The notes under the pieces: generated by a model | Database searches by the model: none | What the model saw: only the letters and a program-made list of their open reading frames with translations | What the model was told of the DNA's origin: nothing | DNA from: Acidobacteriaceae bacterium | Lineage (GTDB): Bacteria > Acidobacteriota > Terriglobia > Terriglobales > Acidobacteriaceae | Assembly: GCA_030040115.1 (NCBI GenBank) | Contig: JASHUH010000432.1 | Coordinates: 1 to 6,264, forward strand | Direction of reading: 5' to 3' | Length of the DNA: 6,264 bases | In this document: piece after piece, positions 1 through 5,900 of the stretch | Layout of the letters: the number at the start of each line of letters is the position of its first letter | Position numbering within the stretch: position 1 is the first letter of the stretch | Program-made: the position numbers and the translations under genes

Positions 1-65
1 GCGGCTCGTGGCCCACGCCTGCAAAAGCGCACGGTCTGCCGACGAACACTCCGGAATCGGAGCCG

Positions 66-95
66 CTTTGGACACAGCACACCCCCTGTCCAAAG
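66..95. repeat. 9-bp perfect inverted repeat
   Basis: CTTTGGACA at 66-74 is the exact reverse complement of TGTCCAAAG at 87-95, with a 12-base spacer. Neither side is followed by a clear T-run, so a simple intrinsic terminator is not well supported. An operator for a dimeric regulator or an RNA hairpin would both fit. The function is unknown. Confidence 0.45.
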
Positions 96-161
96 ACTCT
101 ACTCAATATCTATTACTTATGCAAGTAAACACTAGTTTGAAAGGAACAGGATGGAGAGAAT

Positions 162-179
162 CCCGGCGCCCGCGCCGAG
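162..179 (-). terminator. Possible weak terminator after dusB
   Basis: A GC-rich hairpin begins 6 bases past the dusB stop codon. Its core is CGGCG-CCCG-CGCCG at 164-177. In minus-strand RNA it extends by a U-G wobble (178/163) and a C-G pair (179/162). The following minus-strand sequence (GGGATTCTCTCC) has few U residues, so this is either a poor intrinsic terminator or simply a hairpin protecting the 3' end. Position supports the call more than sequence does. Confidence 0.35.
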
Positions 180-185
180 GTCTAA

Positions 186-1469
186 CTAATCGCAGACCAG
201 CGCCGCATCGGGCCAGACTTCGATCGCCCCGTCACCCTGCGGCTCGGCGCCGGCGCCCCTGCCCGCTCCGTCGATGGCGCGCGCGGCAAAGAACCGATTG
301 ACCTCGTCCAGCACCTGCGCTCCGCTGTGCGCCTGATAGATGGCCGCGCGCAACTTGGCCCCGCCCGGCACGCCATGCGTGAACCAGGTGGCAAATTGCT
401 TCATTTTCCCCGCCGAATCGCCGAGCCGCGCATCCCGCGGCAAGTCGCGCGTCGCCTGTTCCTCCGCCAACAACATTTCGAAATAAGTGCGGATCATCCC
501 AAACCGGTCCTCGACCGTCGGAGTCTCGTAAGCACCCGTCGCCGTGTACTGCGCAATCTGCCGGAAAATCCATGGATTCGCCGGCGCCGCGCGCCCGATC
601 ATCACCCCGTCGCAGCCCGTCTCGGCCACCATCGCGGCCGCGTCCTCCGGCGAGCGGATGTCCCCGTTGCCGATCACCGGAATCCGGATCGCCCGTTTGA
701 CCGCCGCAATCCACTCCCACCGCGCCTGACCGCTATAGCCCTGCTCCCGCGTGCGGGCATGCAGCGCCACGGCGTTCAGCCCTTCGCCCTCCGCCATCCG
801 CGCCAGTTCCACGCACACGATCTGCGCATCGTTCCATCCCATCCGGAACTTGACGGTGAACGGAATCGTCAGCGCCCGCCGCACGGCGCGAAAAATCTCT
901 CCGATCCTGGGCAGATCGCGTAAAAGGCCCGACCCGCCATTGCACCCCACCACGCGTTTGGCCGGACAGCCCAGGTTCAAATCCACCAGGTCGAAGCCCG
1001 TTTCTTCCACGATGTGCGCCGCTTCAGCAAGAGTCTCGGGGTTCGATCCGAATAATTGCGCCCCGATGGGGTGCTCGTCGTCATAGAACGTCAAATAGCG
1101 CCGCCGCTTCGATTCCCGCATCCGCGCCAGCCCGTCCGCCGAGGTGAACTCCGTCATCAGCAGCCCGCATCCGGACTCCGTATTGCTGATGGTCGCCTCA
1201 ATACCTTCCGCGGTCGCGGCCGTCTGATCCCTGACCCCTGACCCCTGGCCTCTGATCTCTGTTCTCTGGCCTCCGCTGAACAGACTCGCGTGCCGGATGA
1301 ACCGCCGGAACACGGTATCGGTGACACCCGCCATGGGCGCCAGCACTGTCGCCGGCCGCACTGCAACCGCGCCCACGCGCACCGCGGCCGCGACCCGCGC
1401 CTCGGCGGGCATCGCGTGCTCCACCGGATTGTCCCAGTTCTTCTTCACGGTAAAGCCCCGCCGCGCCAT
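186..1469 (-). CDS. dusB: tRNA-dihydrouridine synthase, DusB family, with repeat-derived insertion
   Basis: This is a cytoplasmic FMN enzyme that reduces specific uridines in the tRNA D-loop to dihydrouridine using NADPH. The 427 residues show the family signatures in order: LAPMAGVTDT at about 43-52, MTEFTSADGL at about 105-114, LNLGCP at 164-169 with the catalytic Cys168, K207 in VKFRMGW, H237 in LHART, GNGDI at 267-271 and VMIGRAA at 289-295 (FMN phosphate contacts). The C-terminal helical tRNA-binding domain follows. It is longer than the usual 320-350 residues for two reasons. One is an N-terminal extension of about 30 residues. The other is an insertion of about 40 residues (61-100) between the first barrel helix and the second strand, part of which is encoded by a heptamer tandem repeat. 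The ATG at 1469 lies 6 bp from the upstream stop and has AGAGG only 3 bases away. An in-frame ATG at 1412 (residue 20) has a better-spaced GGTGGAG and may be the true start. The reading frame is intact and the active site complete, so the enzyme is probably functional. Confidence 0.95.
   Translation of the reverse strand: MARRGFTVKKNWDNPVEHAMPAEARVAAAVRVGAVAVRPATVLAPMAGVTDTVFRRFIRHASLFSGGQRTEIRGQGSGVRDQTAATAEGIEATISNTESGCGLLMTEFTSADGLARMRESKRRRYLTFYDDEHPIGAQLFGSNPETLAEAAHIVEETGFDLVDLNLGCPAKRVVGCNGGSGLLRDLPRIGEIFRAVRRALTIPFTVKFRMGWNDAQIVCVELARMAEGEGLNAVALHARTREQGYSGQARWEWIAAVKRAIRIPVIGNGDIRSPEDAAAMVAETGCDGVMIGRAAPANPWIFRQIAQYTATGAYETPTVEDRFGMIRTYFEMLLAEEQATRDLPRDARLGDSAGKMKQFATWFTHGVPGGAKLRAAIYQAHSGAQVLDEVNRFFAARAIDGAGRGAGAEPQGDGAIEVWPDAALVCD
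1223..1271. repeat. Seven-copy heptamer tandem repeat inside dusB
   Basis: Seven consecutive 7-base units fit the consensus YCTGRYC on the plus strand: TCTGATC, CCTGACC, CCTGACC, CCTGGCC, TCTGATC, TCTGTTC and TCTGGCC. The only departure is TCTGTTC, which has T at the R position. In dusB (minus strand, unit GRYCAGR) the array encodes residues 67-83, a Gly/Gln/Arg-rich stretch (GQRTEIRGQGSGVRDQ). Three units equal 21 bases, so the peptide has a loose 7-residue period. The array sits at the centre of an insertion absent from ordinary DusB proteins. Confidence 0.9.
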
Positions 1470-1475
1470 GAGCCT

Positions 1476-2066
1476 CTAAATTCGCACCTCTATGTCCGGG
1501 CGACTCTTCATCAACAATCTGGTTTCAATAGCCTTCAACTTCGCCGGATCCACGCGAAAACGCTCCGGAGCGAGAGTCACCTGGGCTGTTGGTGAATCTA
1601 TGCCCCTTTCAATAATTGTGATCATGCCAATTCGCCCAATGCCATCTTCGGCGTATATCCCGAAACTCGAAAGCTCGCCCTGGAACATATCGGAGTTCTC
1701 AGCCGAAACGGCAAGGTAACGAAAGTGGGCCGGCATGGACATTAACCGGTGATGAGCATCCTTCACGATGTCCTGCCGTTCTCGTTGCCGATGCGCCGAA
1801 ATAAACGCCTCTTTTGCGGTTGGCTGCCTTGGCCCCAGGTTCACGGGAGCAAGGCCCTTGTCCAGCAGCTTGATCACAACAGCATGCAGATCGCCTGCCC
1901 CACCTCGATCTACTGCCAATACGTCAGCTGAGATCAAGGAAACCGGCGGCTCAAGGTAGATGTTGGGAACGGATAGCGTTCGCCGCAGCAGTTCTGCAAC
2001 CCCATTGATGGCTCGTCCCTCCCTTTGGCGTTGGGTCAGCCTCCAGGCGTCTTCCTTCACGGCCAT
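1476..2066 (-). CDS. Unrecognised 196-aa protein, possible nuclease-fold partner of the HEPN gene
   Basis: I do not recognise this protein with certainty. It has no signal peptide or membrane segment, so it is probably cytoplasmic. Residues 47-66 read ADVLAVDRGGAGDLHAVVIK, which resembles the core hairpin of PD-(D/E)XK nucleases (Asp48, then a strand ending in Lys66). However, the usual acidic residue two before the lysine is Val64, so any nuclease activity is doubtful. A later block (HFRYLAVSAEN at 114-124, DGIGRIGMITI at 141-151) would fit the outer strands of such a fold. I chose the ATG at 2066 because GGAAGG (2075-2080) lies exactly 8 bases upstream. A GTG at 2075 overlaps the upstream TGA and is the alternative, giving 199 residues. 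Coupling to the HEPN gene suggests that the two work together. Sampled GC of about 47-53% is well below dusB. The stop is 6 bp before the first possible dusB start. Confidence 0.75.
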   Translation of the reverse strand: MAVKEDAWRLTQRQREGRAINGVAELLRRTLSVPNIYLEPPVSLISADVLAVDRGGAGDLHAVVIKLLDKGLAPVNLGPRQPTAKEAFISAHRQRERQDIVKDAHHRLMSMPAHFRYLAVSAENSDMFQGELSSFGIYAEDGIGRIGMITIIERGIDSPTAQVTLAPERFRVDPAKLKAIETRLLMKSRPDIEVRI

Positions 2067-2071
2067 CACGA

Positions 2072-2359
2072 TCACCTTCCTTCCCGTCTTTTTAGAGCGC
2101 GCTCTGCCCAGACCCGGAATCGCTCGGCAGCTATGTAAAGCGCCTCAATCGTTTCGTCGTCGATCCGCCTCACGCCGTAGGAAACATCTGTTTTCGCACT
2201 TACCAGACTTTGAAAATGCCGAATGCTATTTTGATCGATTTTGGCCTTTGTACATGCGCGTTTCAGAGCTGTGACAGCTTCCTGGTGATTCTCGCCGCGT
2301 GGTCGCGTGCCGCCGAGCCCTATTAAAAGAGCATCGCTGTAAGAGATAGCGCTATGCAC
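2072..2359 (-). CDS. HEPN-domain protein, C-terminal part of a frameshifted gene
   Basis: As an ORF this starts at GTG 2359 and encodes 95 residues. The sequence resembles the second half of small HEPN four-helix proteins: SAISYSDALLIGLGG at 3-17, an R-rich turn ending in His25 (R19/R21...H25, fitting the R-x(4-6)-H RNase motif of HEPN toxins), the conserved helix around SLVSAKTDVSYG, and a last amphipathic helix rich in Ala, Arg and Glu. The first HEPN helix is missing from this ORF, but it is encoded immediately upstream in another frame (2371-2487). The frame stays open a little upstream of the GTG, where LLAVHSAIS continues the family-like sequence. Its TGA (2072-2074) directly abuts the ribosome binding site of the next gene, indicating translational coupling. 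HEPN proteins often act as ribonucleases in toxin-antitoxin or defence modules; that role is inference here. The fragment alone may not fold. Confidence 0.7.
   Translation of the reverse strand: MHSAISYSDALLIGLGGTRPRGENHQEAVTALKRACTKAKIDQNSIRHFQSLVSAKTDVSYGVRRIDDETIEALYIAAERFRVWAERALKRREGR
2075..2080 (-). promoter_or_regulatory. Ribosome binding site deciding the start of the 196-aa gene
   Basis: GGAAGG on the minus strand lies 8 bases before the ATG at 2064-2066 and immediately before the TGA (2072-2074) that ends the HEPN ORF. Ribosomes finishing the upstream frame would sit on this site, the classic arrangement for translational coupling. Confidence 0.6.
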
Positions 2360-2370
2360 CGCAAGCAGTC

Positions 2371-2487
2371 TACCGCCGAGGCATACACTGAAAGATCATC
2401 CCGGCAGAGTTTCATCGCGTCAGCAAGCTGCATTGCGCGGCGGTGGTAAACTGCCAACTTCCCTGGGGCATGTATAACCATCATCAT
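2371..2487 (-). pseudogene. 5' fragment of the frameshifted HEPN gene
   Basis: From an ATG at 2487 (others at 2484, 2481 and 2433) the minus strand encodes 39 residues, including YHRRAMQLADAMKLCRDDL followed by SVYASAV. This looks like the first helix of a HEPN domain. At 2369-2370 only two bases (GA) separate it from LLAVHSAIS in the next frame. Restoring one base there would give YASAV-x-LLAVHSAIS and a continuous protein of about 138 residues, the normal size for a single HEPN domain. Left uncorrected, this frame runs to a stop at 2323-2325. There is no good ribosome binding site before 2487. The fragment begins right after the rpmE terminator. A sequencing error or programmed frameshift would look the same. 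Confidence 0.6.
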
Positions 2488-2491
2488 GCAT

Positions 2492-2519
2492 AAAGGCCCC
2501 CGCCGCGGCGGAGGCCTTT
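2492..2519 (-). terminator. Intrinsic terminator of rpmE
   Basis: AAAGGCC at 2492-2498 pairs with GGCCTTT at 2513-2519, and the inner CCGCCGCGGCGG completes a long GC-rich stem with a minimal loop. In minus-strand RNA the one imperfect position (2499/2512) becomes a G-U wobble, whereas in plus-strand RNA it is a C-A mismatch. That points to the minus strand as the transcribed one. The hairpin begins 25 bases past the rpmE stop. The U-tract is short (UUUAU), so some read-through into the HEPN, 196-aa and dusB genes is possible. Confidence 0.75.
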
Positions 2520-2544
2520 GCATCCAATGCTGCCGCTGTCGCCG

Positions 2545-2772
2545 CTACTTTGCCGCCTTCGCCTCGCCGGCCTTGGCGTATTTTCGCCGGAAGCGTTCCA
2601 CGCGCCCCGCCGTATCCACCAGCCGCTGCTTGCCGGTAAAGAACGGATGGCACACCGAGCAGATTTCCACGTGAATGTCGCCCTTGTGGGTCGAGCGGGT
2701 TTCAAAACTGTTTCCGCAGGCGCACACCACGCGCACCGCGGCGTAATGGGGATGAATCTTCTCCTTCGGCAT
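2545..2772 (-). CDS. rpmE: 50S ribosomal protein L31, zinc-binding (type A)
   Basis: L31 is a small protein of the large ribosomal subunit that bridges to the 30S head. The 75 residues match the family closely: IHPHY at 6-10, CACG at 17-20, RSTHKGD at 26-32, [13 protein letters not shown] at 38-50 and [10 protein letters not shown] at 56-65, ending in a basic Ala/Lys tail. All four zinc ligands are present (Cys17, Cys19, Cys38, Cys41), so this is the C+ zinc-dependent paralogue rather than the zinc-free ykgM type made under zinc starvation. The ATG at 2772 is the only sensible start. A strong GAGGAGAGG (2787-2795) precedes it with an unusually long 14-base spacer. The gene has its own promoter (2812-2840) and terminator (2492-2519), so it is probably monocistronic. 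Confidence 0.97.
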   Translation of the reverse strand: MPKEKIHPHYAAVRVVCACGNSFETRSTHKGDIHVEICSVCHPFFTGKQRLVDTAGRVERFRRKYAKAGEAKAAK

Positions 2773-2811
2773 CGCTAAAAAACGAACCTCTCCTCAAAAT
2801 TCTTCTCTTCC

Positions 2812-2840
2812 AGTTTAGGGGGATTGGCGCCGAAAGGCAA
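2812..2840 (-). promoter_or_regulatory. Sigma70-like promoter of rpmE
   Basis: On the minus strand TTGCCT (2835-2840) serves as a -35 box and TAAACT (2812-2817) as a -10 box, each matching 4 of 6 consensus bases, with an ideal 17-base spacer. Transcription would start near 2805 and give a leader of about 33 bases containing the GAGGAGAGG site. Confidence 0.5.
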
Positions 2841-2998
2841 TCGCTTGAGTCATTATCGGCCCGTTTCTCCGTCATCCTTGATGAGACCTGCCGTCCGTCG
2901 GCGATCCGATTTGAAATCGCGCCCCACGCGGGCTTCGGATCGGCTCAAAGCAGTTTTGGAGTTCGAGCGGGCCACATTCGCATAAGATGGTTCACGCC
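2841..2998. other. Divergent intergenic region with 8-bp inverted repeat
   Basis: This lies between the rpmE promoter and the start of the GH2 gene. CGATCCGA (2902-2909) is inverted as TCGGATCG (2935-2942), with a smaller GCCC/GGGC pair (2921-2924, 2930-2933) nested inside. The position before a catabolic gene would suit an operator. For the GH2 promoter, TTGGAG (2956-2961) and CATAAG (2981-2986) are weak boxes 19 bases apart, and I do not rely on them. No gene is visible. Confidence 0.4.
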
Positions 2999-5900
2999 AT
3001 GAAAATTCATCCTGCGCGCTTCTCGAACTTCCCATCCGGGTTTTCGGGGCTCCGCTTCAGCCTCCGTGCAGTGCTCGCTGGCGCAGCGATTCTCGGCGCA
3101 TCCGCGCCCGCTCTCGCACAGGCGTTGCCCGCCGAAGCCTACGGTCCGTACAACGCCGAATTTCTCCCCGACGGCCCCGCGCTCACTAAGCCTCTTTCGG
3201 CAGCCATCTCCCTCGACACGCCGGAAGCCCTGTTATTGAATCGCCTGCACCAGAATCCGCCCGAAGCTCCCGATGCCTTACTCGCCGGCCGCGCACCCTG
3301 GACCCTGGCCTTCTGGTTCCACGCCTCCGAGCCGCTCACGGGCACGGTCCTGCTGGCCGGCATCGGCGACCCGGCCGCGGAAGACGCACGTTTTATTGGA
3401 GTCGAAAACAGTCGCCTTGGGCTGTGGTTCGGCAAAGCGCAAGCCTCGCATTCGTTCGTCGCCGGCGAAGCCCCGCTCAACGCCGCCACCTGGCATTTGG
3501 CCGCGGCCGTCAGCAATGGCGAGCGCGTCACGCTTTACGCCGATGGGGCCCAGGTGGCCGAAACCCCGCTCACGCAAGGCGAAGTGGCGCCGCAACTCGT
3601 CATGGCCCCCGATCCGTTTCCGTCGTTGCCAGCCACGCACTTTGGCGGCAAAATAGCCGATCTCAAAATCTACCGCGAAGCCCTCACCGCCGCGCAGGTG
3701 AAGGATCTTGCCTTCCCGCCGCCGGATTTCACTCTGCCTACGTATGAAGTAGCGTCAGCGCATTGGCCCGTCCAGACCCGCGGCCAAGCCGGTTACAGCG
3801 AACCGCAAGATCCGTCGACCCTCCCGCGCGGCAAAGGCGCCATGGAGAAACCCGTCGCCCAAACCTTGCGGCCGGCTGACCTGCGCTGCCAATTGACCGG
3901 CGCCAATCCCTGGACGCTCGAAGGCGGATGGCGCCTGGCCGCTGCGCCCAAGGTGACCGCTACCGGCCAAGAAATCTCCAAACCCGGCTTTCCGGATAAG
4001 GACTGGCTGGTCGCCACCGTCCCCGGCACGGTGCTCACCACTATGATCGACCGTGGCGTCTATCCCGATCCCTATTACGGCCTCGACGATCTCGCCATCC
4101 CCGAGAGCCTCGCCCACCAGGATTACTGGTATCGCGTCGAGTTTAGGATTCCCGCGGCGGCGCGCGGCCAGCGGCTGACCCTCACTTTCCTGGGCGTGAA
4201 CTACGCCGCCGAAGTTTGGCTCAATGGGGAAAATCTCGGCGGCTTTACCGGAGCCTTCCTGCGCGGCAAATTCGACGTCACCAGCCTCGTCGCCTTCCGC
4301 GGCGAAAACGCGCTGGCCGTGCGCGTCTCGCCGCCGCCCCACCCTGGCATCGCCTACGAGGAATCCATCAAAGCCGGCCCCGGCGAAAACGGCGGCATGG
4401 AAGTCCTCGACGGCCCCACGTTCGCGGCCACCGAAGGCTGGGACTGGATTCCCGGCATCCGGGACCGCGATACGGGAATCTGGCAGGGCGTCACCCTCAC
4501 CGCCTCGGGTTTCGTCCAGGTCGGCGACCTCAACGTCATCACCACCCTGCCCAAGCCTGACTTGAGTGAAGCCGATATCGAAATTGAAGCGCCGCTCGTC
4601 AACGCTTCCGCCGCGCCCATTGAAGGGGACCTCACCGCTGCGTTCGACGACGTGACCGTCACCCGGCGCGTTCGCGTAGTTCCCGGCGAAACCGTCGCGC
4701 GCCTCGAGCCCGCCGATTACCCGCAGCTCAAGGTGCAGAATCCGCGCCTCTGGTGGCCCAACGGCTACGGCGATCCCAACCTGCACACGCTGACCGTCAC
4801 CTTCCGTATCGGCCGTCAGGTCAGCTCCACCCAGCGCGCCGAGTTCGGCATGCGCGAGATCAGCTACGAGCTATCACTCTTCGACTCCACCGGCCATCTG
4901 CGCCGCGTCGAAGTGCTGCCCAGCCGCACCCACGACGAAGCAATCCCGCTCATCGACGGCACACATGAAGGCATCCGCGAAATTGACGACAAAACACCCA
5001 ACATGGTTCCGCCCGGCGAAACTCTCCCCGAATTCATGCGCCAGGCCTGGGTGCAAACCCTCGCGCCCGGCGCCCTGGACTCGCCCTCCATTCGTCCCGT
5101 TCCGGGGGGGTGGCCCGGAACCGACCTCGTCATCAAGGTGAACGGCGTGCGCATCGCCGCGCGCGGGGGCAACTGGGGCATGGACGATGCTCTGAAGCGT
5201 GTCAGCGTGGCGCGCCTCGAACCTTACTTCCGCCTTCATCGCGACGCCCACGTCAACATCATCCGCAACTGGATGGGCCAGAGCACCGAAGAGAGCTTCT
5301 ACGCCCTCGCCGACAAGTACGGCCTCATGGTCTGGAACGACTTCTGGGACTCCACGCAGAACTACAACCTCGAAGCCGAAGATCCCGCGCTCTTCCTCGA
5401 CAATGCGCGCGATGCGATTCTCCGCTTCCGCCATCATCCGTCGATCGTCGTCTGGTGCGGCCGCAACGAAGGCGTGCCCCAGCCCATCATCAATCAGGGC
5501 CTCGAAAATCTCGTTCGCACCCTCGACCACACCCGCTACTACACCGGCAGCTCCAACCGCGTGAACCTGCGTAATTCCGGCCCTTACATGTTTCAGCCGC
5601 TCGCCACCTATTACCGCATCAACCGCGGCTTCTCGGTCGAGTTAGGCATACCCAGCGTGCCCACGCTGGAGAGCCTTGAGTCCTTCATCCCCGCTCCCGA
5701 TCGCTGGCCGCTCAGCGACACCTGGGCCTATCACGATTTTCACCAGACCGGCAACGGCGAGGTCGCGCCTTACCTCGCACACATGGACATCGAATTCGGC
5801 GCAGCCACCGGTTTTGAGGATTTCGTCCGCAAAGCGCAGATGCTCGACTATGCCGGCCATCGCGCCATTTTCGAGGGCTTCGCCGCGCATCTCTGGCAGC

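Larger units (their letters stand above)
1..185. other. Gene-free left edge with inverted repeats
   Basis: No reading frame here has a recognisable protein, a plausible ribosome binding site and a reasonable length together. What is visible is structure: a 6-bp inverted repeat pairing 1-6 with 61-66, a small hairpin at 49-62 (5-bp stem, 4-base loop), a 9-bp inverted repeat at 66-95 and a GC hairpin at 162-179. The stretch from about 97 to 150 is distinctly AT-rich and could hold a promoter, but I cannot place convincing -35 and -10 boxes. It lies downstream of dusB on the minus strand, so it may be an intergenic spacer. Confidence 0.5.

Noticed and set aside
151..189. Twelve-codon plus-strand ORF (MERIPAPAPRSN) preceded by AAAGGAACAGG
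   Set aside because: The ribosome binding site looks fair, but the ORF is tiny, overlaps the dusB hairpin and stop, and has no partner gene downstream on the plus strand.
8..301. Plus-strand GTG-started ORF of 97 codons
   Set aside because: It runs antisense into dusB, has Arg/Pro-rich shadow composition and matches no family.
1223..1271. Possible CRISPR array
   Set aside because: The units are 7 bases in direct tandem with no spacers, so this is a simple tandem repeat.
2420..2705. Minus-strand ORFs overlapping rpmE in other frames
   Set aside because: They overlap the well-supported L31 gene and its terminator and have low-complexity composition.
3755..4786. Long minus-strand ORF of 343 codons
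   Set aside because: It is an antisense shadow of the GH2 coding frame in GC-rich DNA. The plus-strand frame carries clear GH2 motifs across the same bases.
5104..5110. Run of seven G suspected to cause a frameshift in the GH2 gene
   Set aside because: The same frame continues before and after it with family motifs (FGMREI before, NGVRIAARGGNW after), so no shift has occurred.
4874..5530. Minus-strand ORF of 218 codons, and a similar one at 5642-6220
   Set aside because: Both lie antisense to the GH2 TIM barrel and have no recognisable domain; they are composition-driven shadows.
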